NCBI RefSeq assembly: GCF_001485435.1
Contig: NZ_BCMS01000001.1
Location: 2,055,501-2,119,500 of the forward strand
Length of the DNA: 64,000 nucleotides
Direction: 5' to 3'
Source: Deinococcus grandis
GTDB taxonomy: Bacteria; Deinococcota; Deinococci; Deinococcales; Deinococcaceae
Below the pieces are notes generated by a model, which saw only the letters and a program-made list of their open reading frames with translations, searched no databases and had not been told where the DNA came from. Shown here piece by piece: positions 47,801-55,497 of this stretch. The position numbers and the translations under genes were made by a program. How positions within the stretch are numbered: the first letter of the stretch is position 1; the number at the start of each line of letters is the position of its first letter.

Positions 47801-48721
47801 CTGTATCGCGATCCGCACGGGCCCGGGCTGGGGGCGCAGCAGGAGCGCGGCGTGGTCGTCGGCGCCCAGGGCGTCGCGGGCGTCCAGGGTCAGCTCCAGC
47901 AGGCCGCCCGCGCCGGGCGTGAAGCGCCACGTGATGGGCGTGGCCACGCCGTCCACCAGGGTCACCGTGCGGCGCGCCAGGGCCCGGCCGCCCAGCCGGA
48001 CGGTCAGGGGGCGGGGGCCGCTCAGGCCGAACGCGTGGGCGGTGACGGTCAGGGTCCAGGGGGCGCCCGCCGCACCGGGCGTGACGCGCAGGTCGGTCAG
48101 CGCCGCGTTCGGGGTGTCGGGGCGGCCCACGCTCAGGATGCGGGCATTCAGGCCGCGCAGGGCCGCGCGGGCCGCGCCCACCTGCGCGGGACTGGTGTAC
48201 ACCGTGACCGGCCCGCCGCGCGCCCTGGCCCGCAGCCAGCGGGCCGCGGCGGCCCAGTCGGGCGCGGCGTCGCCGGGCTGCGCGGCCCGCAGCGCCGCGC
48301 CCAGCGTGGCCGGGTCCAGGTTCAGGCCCAGGGGCTGCACGCCGCCCGTGAGCAGCGCCGCGCCGCTGCCGGGGCCGATCTCGCGCAGTGCCAGGGCGCG
48401 GGCCGCGTCGAAGCGGGTGGGGCGCGCGTCAGTGGCCCGCATGGCGCGCGTGGCGTCCAGCAGCACCAGTCGGCCCCCGCCTGCCGGCGGGGCGAACACC
48501 GGGCGGCTCAGGGCGAACGCGGCGGCCAGCAGTGCCAGGAGTTGCAGGCCCAGCGCGGCGCTGGGGTGCAGCCGGGCGCGGGGCGAGCGGGCGCGGACGC
48601 GGCGCCACAGGTGCAGGGCGCTGACCTCCTGCTGCCGGGCGGCGCGGCGCTGCCGGGCCAGCCAGGCCAGCAGGGCGGCCAGCAGCAGCAGCGCCAGCCA
48701 CGCGGGCTGCGCGAGGCTCAC
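44849..48721 (-). CDS. Large membrane-anchored VWA domain protein (BatA/MxaC/MxaL-like)
   Basis: A 1290-residue protein. Helices at about 5-22 and 55-75 with a basic loop between resemble the BatA N-terminal module. A long region of beta-rich repeats and two mid-protein membrane segments (about 560 and 590-605) follow. The VWA domain starts near residue 895 with the MIDAS motif DKSGSMNEV and continues to DGVDGGIFSPDEY near 1005, and a last helix lies near 1262-1280. It is coupled by four bases to the DUF58 gene and ends a MoxR/DUF58/VWA set. In methylotrophs MxaC and MxaL are VWA proteins needed for calcium insertion into methanol dehydrogenase; an equivalent role here is inference. Confidence 0.8.
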   Translation of the reverse strand: MSLAQPAWLALLLLAALLAWLARQRRAARQQEVSALHLWRRVRARSPRARLHPSAALGLQLLALLAAAFALSRPVFAPPAGGGRLVLLDATRAMRATDARPTRFDAARALALREIGPGSGAALLTGGVQPLGLNLDPATLGAALRAAQPGDAAPDWAAAARWLRARARGGPVTVYTSPAQVGAARAALRGLNARILSVGRPDTPNAALTDLRVTPGAAGAPWTLTVTAHAFGLSGPRPLTVRLGGRALARRTVTLVDGVATPITWRFTPGAGGLLELTLDARDALGADDHAALLLRPQPGPVRIAIQGPLAPGSPLARALKALPAARLQTGTGDPADLLIVIDPAIGPDRALASPAPLRLDLNADPARAAPDHVLAWAQTDPVGQTVLWAALGDLRAVTLPARPGAQAVLSGTRGPLLTRETTPDGEIWRAALPPVGAWTDTPAFPVLLATLAARARPDAGAQVPTPCTVGRPCAQPPGPHALREGGLPPRRVWGAFVPARAGVALLDGQPLAVQAQGTDGDLRAPAGATPDAARRALAPRLDHWRLEPWRALVLLALLAVVTEGALRVRDEGSLRRPGAWRTPAGRRWWPWQALAAALLLLAALNPGLQRPQPAPAPVTLAGGGDLDAALADAAARAPGAPLRVTGPGWRVSGTVPDTLARLHDQGHAVQLGPTAGTAAGTTPGTAAGPALAAPVLDVPAGAPAGQPVPATLSLQAARAGEVQLTVRQQGRAVQRGSVQVQPGLTRLTLPLPAPTTALDTYTVEVQAPGVPPVTRQAAVRRDAPTAALLIAPPGAARDTLTRALAVQGLSVTPVSPADLGAAQIRRARQIALVDTPAADLGADLRSALDRAVRDGAHLFIAGDRQAFGPGGYVGTPLETLSPLSGRVPRDQPRLALALVLDKSGSMNEVVSGGVTKLDLIKAAALGSARLLAPQSDVTVIAFDSAPKVAVPLGPASRQAAIEQGVARIEAEGGTVVKRALDAALKELAGSDAPRRHLLLLTDGVDGGIFSPDEYERQIRRIRATGITVSAVTVGAGMHVPLLRRVAEWGGGQFAQATDWRDVPSLLARDTLAQGRPAARQGTFAARWPGAAPLTVRAAVRTTLKGGATPLGRLDLGGDDRAAPLGAAWRVGLGRVTALAVNPASLFGDAGGPARLAPLLRGPPLLPTGPVPLTLVGADLRVQAPTAQVTLLGPDGAAPLRLTPRPDGVFEARLPAPTPGLYRLGPAALEVPPPDALPADLTGAWPTGGPGRAAWQPLWPALTLAALACFLTALVRRAVRSRRAAPQPTT

Positions 48722-49590
48722 CGGATCACGCCCCGCGCGATCAGGTCGCGCAGGATCACCTGTTCCAGGGGCCGCGCGGCGTCCACGCTCAGCCAGCGGC
48801 CCCCGGCGCGCGTGACCTGCGCGCCCAGCGCGGCGTTCCAGTCAGCAAGCGCCGCGCGGTATGCCCGGCGGGCCGCGTCGTCGAGCGTGACGGTCAGTTC
48901 CTCGTCGCCGTGCACGTCGAGCAGGCGGGTCACGCCGCGCCCCAGGCCTGCCGGGTCCAGTTCGAGCGGGTCGAGGACCTGCGCGGCCAGCACCTCCTGC
49001 CCCCGTGCGGGCAGTCCGGCGAGCGCGCCGGGCACCTGTTCGTGCAGGAAGTCCGACACGAGCACGGTCAGGGTGCCGCGCGGCGCGCGGGTCGCTGGGT
49101 GGGCCAGCGCGCCGGGCAGGCTGCCGCGCGCGCCGGGGCGGACCGCGCCCAGGAACCCCAGCAGGTGCGCGGCGCGGTTCACGCCCTGCAGCCAGCCGCT
49201 GGCCCGGGTGGTCTCAGCGGCGGTCACGACCTGCACGCGGTCCCCGCCGGACAGCGCCGTGAACGCCAGGGCCGCCGCGAGTCCCTGCGCCAGCCGCCAC
49301 TTGCGCGGGTGCAGGCGCATGCCCGGCCCGGCGTCCAGCACGACCAGCACGGGCAGCTGCCCGGTCACGACGTACTCGCGCACGACCGGCTGCCCGGTGC
49401 GGGCCGTGACCGCCGCGTCCAGCGTGCGGATGTCGTCGCCGGGGCGGTAGGGGCGGTGCTCGGCGAAGTCCAGGCCCGCGCCGCGCGCGCGGGTGGGCCG
49501 CTCGCCCGCGCCGCCGCGCGCGTGGGCCGCGCCGCGGACCGTCAGGCGGCGGCGGGCGAGTTCCTGCTGTGCGGCGGGCGGGAACTCCAT
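48718..49590 (-). CDS. DUF58 protein (MxaS-like)
   Basis: A 290-residue DUF58 protein. The signature GLDFAEHRPYRPGDDIRTLDAAVTART (about 39-65) is complete, followed by VVREYVVTGQLPVLVVLDAGPGM, a degenerate VWA-like strand. It starts three bases after the moxR stop. DUF58 proteins nearly always partner MoxR ATPases; MxaS in methylotrophs is the closest named example by context. Confidence 0.88.
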   Translation of the reverse strand: MEFPPAAQQELARRRLTVRGAAHARGGAGERPTRARGAGLDFAEHRPYRPGDDIRTLDAAVTARTGQPVVREYVVTGQLPVLVVLDAGPGMRLHPRKWRLAQGLAAALAFTALSGGDRVQVVTAAETTRASGWLQGVNRAAHLLGFLGAVRPGARGSLPGALAHPATRAPRGTLTVLVSDFLHEQVPGALAGLPARGQEVLAAQVLDPLELDPAGLGRGVTRLLDVHGDEELTVTLDDAARRAYRAALADWNAALGAQVTRAGGRWLSVDAARPLEQVILRDLIARGVIR

Positions 49591-49593
49591 GCG

Positions 49594-50649
49594 TCAGCCG
49601 CCCTGCGCCCGCCATAGGTCGCGCAGCAGCGCGTCGCGGTCCACGCCGTCGGCCAAGCCCTCGAAGTTCAGGTGGAGGCGGTGGCGCAGGGCGGGCAGCA
49701 GCGCGTCGCCCACGTCCTGCGGCGCGACGTGCGCGCGGCCCGCGAGCAGCGCGTGGGCCTTGGCGGCCAGGATCAGCGCCTGCGTGCCGCGTGGGCTGAC
49801 GCCGTAACTGACGTAGCGGCGCACGTCGGCGCTGCTCTCGGCGCGGGTGGGCTGCGTGGCGACCGTCAGGCGCGCGGCGGCCTGCACGACCTCCGGCGCG
49901 ACCGGCATGGCCCGCACCGCCGCCTGCAGGTTCAGCAGCCCCTGTGGCCCGAGACGGGCATCGGCCTGCACGGCATGCGTGCCGGTCGTCTGCGTGACGA
50001 TCCGCGCCAGGGTGTCCGCGTCGGGGTAGGGCACGTCCACCTTGAAGAAGAAGCGGTCCATCTGCGCCTCGGGCAGCAGGTAGGTGCCCTCCTGCTCGAT
50101 GGGGTTCTGGGTGGCGAGCACGAAGAAGGGGCGCGGCAGGGCCCGCACGGTGCCCGCGACCGTCACGGTGCCCTCGCCCATCGCCTCGAGCAGCGCGGAC
50201 TGCGTCTTGGGCGTGGCGCGGTTCACCTCGTCGGCCAGGAGCAGCTGAGCGAAGATCGGGCCCGGCTGGAAGGTCGGCGCGCCGCCCTGCGGGTTCAGGA
50301 CCAGCGTGCCGGTGATGTCGGCGGGCATCAGGTCCGGCGTGAACTGCACGCGGCCCAGCTGCAGGCCGAACGCGTCGGCCAGGGTGCGGACCAGCAGGGT
50401 CTTGCCCATGCCGGGCGCGCCCTCCAGCAGGACGTGCCCCCCGGCGAGCAGCGCCACGAGCACCTGCCCGGTCATGGTCTCCTGCCCGACAACCACGCGG
50501 TTCACGGCGTCCCGCGCGGCCCGCAGGTCGCGCAGAAGGGCGTCGAGGCGCTCCAGGGTGGCGCCGGTCTGGGCGGCGGGCTGTGTGGCAGCGGCCTGGG
50601 AGGAGGTCGGCTGTGTGGCCGTGGAGGGGGGGAGGTCGGGCTGCGTCAC
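49594..50649 (-). CDS. MoxR-family AAA+ ATPase
   Basis: A 351-residue AAA+ chaperone-like ATPase. A Thr/Gln/Ala-rich N terminus of 30 residues precedes Walker A GAPGMGKT (77-84), Walker B LLLADEVNRA (about 137-146), and the MoxR sensor-1 motif VLATQNPIEQEGTYLLPEAQ. MoxR proteins assist metal cofactor insertion and complex assembly with VWA proteins (for example CoxD for CO dehydrogenase, MxaR for methanol dehydrogenase). Both candidate clients, a molybdenum hydroxylase and a PQQ enzyme, flank this operon. Confidence 0.92.
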   Translation of the reverse strand: MTQPDLPPSTATQPTSSQAAATQPAAQTGATLERLDALLRDLRAARDAVNRVVVGQETMTGQVLVALLAGGHVLLEGAPGMGKTLLVRTLADAFGLQLGRVQFTPDLMPADITGTLVLNPQGGAPTFQPGPIFAQLLLADEVNRATPKTQSALLEAMGEGTVTVAGTVRALPRPFFVLATQNPIEQEGTYLLPEAQMDRFFFKVDVPYPDADTLARIVTQTTGTHAVQADARLGPQGLLNLQAAVRAMPVAPEVVQAAARLTVATQPTRAESSADVRRYVSYGVSPRGTQALILAAKAHALLAGRAHVAPQDVGDALLPALRHRLHLNFEGLADGVDRDALLRDLWRAQGG

Positions 50650-52115
50650 GGGGAGCTCCTGTCGAAGTAGGCGCGCACGGCGTCCTGCGCGCCGGGCGGG
50701 ATGGGGGTCGGGGCAGGCAGGTCCGGCGGGGCGAGGTCCGGCCCCGGCGTCCAGCGGGGCGCGGCGCCCGCCGACGTGGCGGCGGGCGCCGCGGCGCTCC
50801 GGTCGTCCGGTGCGGCGAGGACCTGCACCCGCCCGCCCGCGCCGGCCGCGCCGCCGAGTTCACCCTGCACGCGGGTGTTCAGGGGCCGCAGGGTGCCGCG
50901 CCCCAGGCCGGTGCCGCTGCTGGACCCGGCGGTGCCCGCGCCGCCGCTGTCGCTGGTGCCGCTGGTCGTCTGGCCCTGCGGGTTCTTCGGTCTGGCCGGG
51001 TCCGGCGCGGCGCCCCGGTTCATGTCGTTGTTCGTCAGGCAGCCCTGCACGCAGCGGTCGGCCCCGTCACTCTCGATGCCGCGCCCGCCGGACGCGGCGC
51101 GCAGTCCGCTGCTGCCGGGGTCGGCCTGCTGCTGCTGCGCGCGCGCGCCCGGCGCGGTGGTCGGGTCGTAGGGCGCGGCGGCCAGCCGGTCGGGGTCGGT
51201 GACGCTCTGGTTCTCGAACTGCCCGTTCTCGCGCGAACCGAACGGCGTGTCCTGCGTGCGCGTGCCCGGCGCGGCGGGGGTGGGCTCACGGGGCGCCTGC
51301 GCCGCGGGCGTGACGCCCTGACGCGCCTCGGTCAGCCGGGGCAGGGTGGGGGCGCGGCCCGGCACGGCGGTCGCTCGGCCGGTGGTGCCCGCCCCGGTCG
51401 GCGCGTCGGACCGCGTGCCGGGCTCCGGGGCCGCGTCCGTGCGGGCGCCCGCGTCGGCGCCGGGGTTCTCGTCCGGCTTGGTGGTGGGCACCGGCGAGAC
51501 TGCGGCGTCCACCGGGGCCGCCGGGGTCGGCCCGGCCCCGGTGGGGATCGGGGGGGTGGGGGGCTCCTCGATCACGCGCGCGGCCTCCGGCCCCTGGTCG
51601 GGGCGGACCGGGGCGGGCAGGCCCCACGCGCCCGCCCCCAGGGCCAGCAGCAGCAGGGGCGCGGCCCACACCCGCGCGGGCGGGGCGGGCAGCAGGGTGC
51701 GGGCGTACAGGGAGCGGGCGGCGGCGGCGGCCTGTCCGTCCAGGCGGGCGTGCAGCGCCGCCGACCAGGGGTCCGGTGTGGGCTGGCTGCCCAGCGCCGC
51801 CCCCAGCAGGCCCGACAGGCCCGCGCGGCGGTCCGCGACCTGCGCGGCGTCCGGCAGGGTCGGGCGGGCGGGCGCGTGCCACGCCAGGCGCGCCCCCCCG
51901 GCCAGCAGGGCCGCGCCGACCACCTCGGCAGGATTCAGGCCAGCAACCGGGCCGGGCCAGAGGGCGTGCAGCAGCCCGCCCAGCAGGGCCGCGCCGCCGG
52001 TCACCGTCAGGGCCGCGCGGGTCTGGACCGCCCACGCCTGCGCGTGCAGCCGCGCCTGCACGGGCCGCAGCGCCGCCGTGAGCGCCGGTGACGGGGGGGG
52101 CGGCGTGGCGGTCAT
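50646..52115 (-). CDS. Unknown membrane protein with long low-complexity region
   Basis: A 489-residue protein with two or three helices at about 35-78 and one near 150-168. It then has 310 residues of Pro/Ala/Thr/Gly-rich sequence including RCVQGCLTNND (two Cys) and ending VRAYFDRSSP. I recognise no family. It overlaps the upstream permease gene and the downstream moxR gene by four bases each, so it belongs to the same translational unit. Its place matches that of other membrane proteins in MoxR operons, which are often poorly conserved. Confidence 0.7.
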   Translation of the reverse strand: MTATPPPPSPALTAALRPVQARLHAQAWAVQTRAALTVTGGAALLGGLLHALWPGPVAGLNPAEVVGAALLAGGARLAWHAPARPTLPDAAQVADRRAGLSGLLGAALGSQPTPDPWSAALHARLDGQAAAAARSLYARTLLPAPPARVWAAPLLLLALGAGAWGLPAPVRPDQGPEAARVIEEPPTPPIPTGAGPTPAAPVDAAVSPVPTTKPDENPGADAGARTDAAPEPGTRSDAPTGAGTTGRATAVPGRAPTLPRLTEARQGVTPAAQAPREPTPAAPGTRTQDTPFGSRENGQFENQSVTDPDRLAAAPYDPTTAPGARAQQQQADPGSSGLRAASGGRGIESDGADRCVQGCLTNNDMNRGAAPDPARPKNPQGQTTSGTSDSGGAGTAGSSSGTGLGRGTLRPLNTRVQGELGGAAGAGGRVQVLAAPDDRSAAAPAATSAGAAPRWTPGPDLAPPDLPAPTPIPPGAQDAVRAYFDRSSP

Positions 52116-52684
52116 CCGCGCCCCAGGAAGGTGCGCCCGAGCAGGCCCCGCGCGGCGCGCGCCAGCCCCGCGAAGGCCAGCACCAGCGCCGCGCACAGTG
52201 CGCCGTAGAACAGCAGGTGCGCGGGCTCGGTGTTCAGGCTGAAGAACCGCAGTTTGGCGCCCAGACCGTCGGTGCGGGCCAGCACCTCGGACGCGACGAT
52301 GGCGCTGAACGCGTACCACAGCGCGCGCCGCAGCACGGCCGGGCGGGCTTCCTCCAGGCGGCGGCGGCCCAGCGTGAACACCTGTACGCCCGCCGCGAGC
52401 GCCGCGACGCCCACGGCCGTCGAGTCCCGCACGCCCAGGCTGGGAATCAGGTTCAGCGCGACCAGCAGCAGCCCCCAGGGAATCGCCTGGAGGATCAGCA
52501 GGGTGGGGGTCAGCAGCGCTTCGGCGCGCAGGCTGCGTCGCATAGTCCAGGCGAGCAGCGTCCCGCCACCCAGGCCCAGGCCCAGCGCGAGCGCCAGCCG
52601 GGTCAGGGTGACGCGCGCGGCGTCCAGCGCGGCGGGCCACTCCGCGCCCAGCCAGGAGAAATCCAGCGGCTGGATGCCGGTCAC
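52112..52684 (-). CDS. Short ABC permease-like protein
   Basis: A 190-residue protein with about five helices, resembling SsuC-type permeases but shorter than the usual 250-270. The EAA coupling loop is degenerate (RLEEARPAVLRRALWYAFSAIV at about 109-130, without the usual Gly), and the following TDGLGAKL resembles the GLG stretch of true permeases. It could be the second half of a heterodimeric channel with the complete permease upstream, or a diverged subunit. Four-base overlaps on both sides. Confidence 0.65.
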   Translation of the reverse strand: MTGIQPLDFSWLGAEWPAALDAARVTLTRLALALGLGLGGGTLLAWTMRRSLRAEALLTPTLLILQAIPWGLLLVALNLIPSLGVRDSTAVGVAALAAGVQVFTLGRRRLEEARPAVLRRALWYAFSAIVASEVLARTDGLGAKLRFFSLNTEPAHLLFYGALCAALVLAFAGLARAARGLLGRTFLGRG

Positions 52685-53406
52685 GCGGCCTCTCCCCCGC
52701 CGGGCGCGGCGCGGTCGGCCCGGGCGATCAGGGCGCGCAGGTCGCGCATGGTGCCCGCCACGGCCGGGTCGTCGGGGTCGCGGGGGCGCGCGCCGGGCAC
52801 GCGCAGGGTGCCCTGCACCGTGGCGGGCCGCCCGCCGAGCACGACGACCTGATCGGCCAGCAGCGCCGCCTCCAGGGGGTGGTGCGTGACGAGCAGGGTC
52901 GTGACGGGCCGCGCGCGCAGCAGGTCGGCCAGTTCGGCGCGCAGGTCGGCGGCGGTCAGTTCGTCCAGCGCCCCGGCGGGCTCGTCGAGCAGCAGCAGTT
53001 CGGGCTGCACGGCCAGCGCGCGGGCGACGGCGGCGCGCTGCGCCATGCCGAGCGACAGTTGCCCTGGCCGGTCGGTGCCGCGGCCGCGCAGGCCCACGCG
53101 GGCCAGCCAGTCGTCGGCCTGCGCGCCGCTCAGGGTCGGGGCGACCAGGCGCAGGTTCTCGCGCAGGGTCAGCCAGGGCAGCAGCCGGGCGTCCTGAAAC
53201 ACGAACCCCACCCGTCCGGCGGGCCGCGTGACCGCGCCGCGCGTGGGGTTCAGCAGGCCGGCGGCGAGGCTCAGCAGGGTGCTCTTGCCGCAGCCGCTGC
53301 GGCCCACGACCGCCACGACCTCGCCGGGCGCGGCGTGCAGGGTCACGTCGCGCAGCACGGGCCGCGCGCCGTAGTCGAGGGCCACGCCGTCGAAGTGCAG
53401 GCTCAC
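52681..53406 (-). CDS. ABC transporter ATP-binding protein, SsuB/TauB-like
   Basis: A 241-residue ATPase: Walker A GRSGCGKST at about 36-44, Q-loop VFQDARLLPWLTLREN, signature LSLGMAQRAAVARAL, Walker B LLLLDEP. The Q-loop text ARLLPWLTV/T is typical of nitrate/sulfonate/taurine importers. A GTG start is chosen because it overlaps the permease stop (GTGA) and fits the family start. Confidence 0.9.
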   Translation of the reverse strand: MSLHFDGVALDYGARPVLRDVTLHAAPGEVVAVVGRSGCGKSTLLSLAAGLLNPTRGAVTRPAGRVGFVFQDARLLPWLTLRENLRLVAPTLSGAQADDWLARVGLRGRGTDRPGQLSLGMAQRAAVARALAVQPELLLLDEPAGALDELTAADLRAELADLLRARPVTTLLVTHHPLEAALLADQVVVLGGRPATVQGTLRVPGARPRDPDDPAVAGTMRDLRALIARADRAAPGGGEAA

Positions 53407-54188
53407 GGGGTGCCTCCGGCGCGCCAGGCGGCGCTGCGGGCGCCCAGTGCGCCCAGCGCGGCGTCGGCGGCGCCCAGGATGACGGTCATGACCAGTCCGT
53501 AGGCGAGCAGGGCGCGCATCTCGAACTGCTGGAACGCGAAGGCCAGCATGTAGCCCACGCCGCTGGTGCGGCCGAACACCTCGCCGAACACGACCATCTT
53601 CCACGCCAGGGACAGCGTGAGGCGCGCCGTGCCGAGCAGCGTGGGGGTCAGTTGCGGCCACGTGACGGCGCGCAGCGTGGCGGCCCGACCCAGCCCGAAC
53701 GCTCGGGCCATGCCGTACAGGCGCGGGTCGAGGCCGCGCACGCCCTCGCGGACCTGCACGGCCACGCCCGGCAGGAGGATCAGGGTGATCGCGCCGACCA
53801 GCGCCCGTTCGTTCAGTCCGACCAGCAGGTACGCGGCGAGCAGCACCAGGATGCGCGGCACGCTGAGCATCGCGGCCAGCCAGGGGGCCAGGAAGCCCGC
53901 CAGGGCGCGTGAGCGGCCCAGCGCGAGCCCCAGCGGCACGCCCAGCAGCAGGGCCAGCACGAACGACAGCAGCACGCGCCACAGGGTGATGCCCACGTGC
54001 CCCCACAGCGTCCCGCGCGCCGATTCGCGCGCCGCGTACGCCAGGGTCGCGGCCGGGCCGGGGAAGGTGTCCTGGCCCAGCAGCAGCCAGCCCAGCAGCA
54101 GGCTCAGCAGTCCGGCCAGCGGCCACAGCCAGCGGGCGGCGTGGCGCGCGGGGCGCACGTCAGGGGCGGTAGGAGGTATTGAACGCAC
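53403..54188 (-). CDS. ABC transporter permease, SsuC-like
   Basis: A 261-residue permease with six helices and a full EAA loop YGMARAFGLGRAATLRAVTWPQLTPTLL (about 147-174), then LTLSLAWKMVVFGEVFGRTSGVGYML. The ATG used overlaps the binding-protein gene by 29 bases; a GTG at 54158, just past that gene's stop, is a reasonable alternative start and would remove ten residues. Confidence 0.88.
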   Translation of the reverse strand: MRSIPPTAPDVRPARHAARWLWPLAGLLSLLLGWLLLGQDTFPGPAATLAYAARESARGTLWGHVGITLWRVLLSFVLALLLGVPLGLALGRSRALAGFLAPWLAAMLSVPRILVLLAAYLLVGLNERALVGAITLILLPGVAVQVREGVRGLDPRLYGMARAFGLGRAATLRAVTWPQLTPTLLGTARLTLSLAWKMVVFGEVFGRTSGVGYMLAFAFQQFEMRALLAYGLVMTVILGAADAALGALGARSAAWRAGGTP

Positions 54189-55152
54189 GGGTGTCCAGGC
54201 GGGTCAGGCCCACCACGTCCGGCCCGGCGACCTCGATCATCCGGCGGGTCAGGAGCAGCGTGGCGTTCAGGTCGGCGGCCGTCCAGCGTTTCGGGAGGCC
54301 GGCCGCCCACTGGGTGCGCAGGGCGGGCAGTTGCGAGCGGTCGGGCAGGGCGTACAGGTTCGCGTCGAGCATGGCGGTCCAGAAGGCCGGGTCGGTCTTC
54401 ATGCGTTCGTTGGCCTGATTGACCGCCTTCAGGAACAGGCGCAGCGTGGCGGGGTCGGCGTCGGTGCGGGCCACGAGGTACAGCAGCGGCACGTTCTGCG
54501 GGAGGCCCAGGCCGCGCAGCAGGTCGGCGCTGCTGATCAGCGTGCGGAACTTCCCGGTGCTCACCATGCGCGCGCCGTGGTGCCAGAAGGGAATCCCGGC
54601 CTGGATCTCGCCGCGGTTCATGAACTGCTCCATCAGGGGACTGCTGACCGAGGCGACCTTCGCGGCGCTCTGCACGTCGAAGCCCTGCCGGCGGGTGTAG
54701 GCGCGCAGGATCAGCAGGGTCTTGTCGGTCAGGCTGGTCGCGCCCAGCGTCTGGCCCTTCAGGTCGGCGACCGTGCGGATGTCGCTGCCGGCGGGGACGA
54801 TCACGCCGCCGGTGATCAGGCTGAACGGGTAGATGGCGCTGACCGGGAAGCCCTTCTGGCGCAGCAGCGTGACCTCCAGGAAGTCGTCCACGACCACCTG
54901 GGCGTCCCCGGCGCGCAGCGCGACGCGGGTGGCGTCCTTGCTGGCGTAGGTGGTGGTGTTCAGCCGGAAGCCCAGGTCACGGTCAATGCCGTACTTCTGG
55001 ATGGCGAACGTCACCCAGGACAGTGTTCCGCCGGCCTGCAGGCCAACGTTCAGGGTCTTCTGGGCGGCGGCGGTCCCGCCGAGCAGGAGCAGCAGCGCGC
55101 AGGTGGCGCGGATGGGGGTGCGGCGTGCGCGGGGCGCGGTGGGCTGGGGCAT
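54160..55152 (-). CDS. Periplasmic binding protein, SsuA/NMT1-like
   Basis: A 330-residue type II binding protein with a signal peptide (RATCALLLLLGGTAAA). LNVGLQAGGTLSWVTFAIQKYGIDRDLG and VVVDDFLEVTLLRQKGFPV resemble SsuA and related proteins. GGAG precedes the ATG. First gene of an eight-gene operon running to 44849. The ligand is unknown; sulfonates are the default for this family, but the location beside a PQQ enzyme leaves room for a cofactor, metal chelate or alcohol-related ligand. Confidence 0.85.
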   Translation of the reverse strand: MPQPTAPRARRTPIRATCALLLLLGGTAAAQKTLNVGLQAGGTLSWVTFAIQKYGIDRDLGFRLNTTTYASKDATRVALRAGDAQVVVDDFLEVTLLRQKGFPVSAIYPFSLITGGVIVPAGSDIRTVADLKGQTLGATSLTDKTLLILRAYTRRQGFDVQSAAKVASVSSPLMEQFMNRGEIQAGIPFWHHGARMVSTGKFRTLISSADLLRGLGLPQNVPLLYLVARTDADPATLRLFLKAVNQANERMKTDPAFWTAMLDANLYALPDRSQLPALRTQWAAGLPKRWTAADLNATLLLTRRMIEVAGPDVVGLTRLDTRAFNTSYRP

Positions 55153-55366
55153 GGGCACTCCTTCGGTGCGGGTGGGCCTGCGGAACGGGGGTGGGCGGGA
55201 ACCGGACGGACACAGCCGCCGGGCGCGGTGTGGACGTGGAGCGGGCATGCAGGGGCACCTCCGGCGGACCCGGAGGAACGGAAGCTGGTCGTGGCGTGCG
55301 GTCATGGTGACAGCTGCGGGGTTGCCAAAAGGTTGAAGGTCGCGCGGGTCCACCCGGCAGGGGCGA

Positions 55367-55380
55367 TACGTAGACACGTA
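55367..55380. promoter_or_regulatory. Palindrome in the divergent region before the GAF regulator
   Basis: TACGT-AGAC-ACGTA, a perfect interrupted palindrome inside the 345-base gap between two divergent transcription units. It could be a regulator site. Nothing else in this gap was recognised. Confidence 0.35.
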
Positions 55381-55497
55381 CACCTTTACCGCGGGAGGAA
55401 GTGATAGCGTTGGCCCATCACTCTATGAATCCTGCCGCACGGCACCGGGGACTGCCCCACACCCGACGCGGACGCCCTTCGCCCCGAGGACGCGCAC

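Noticed and set aside
52112..52684. Short permease considered a frameshifted or truncated pseudogene
   Set aside because: It has clean four-base overlaps on both sides and no remnant of missing sequence in other frames, so it looks like a real small subunit.
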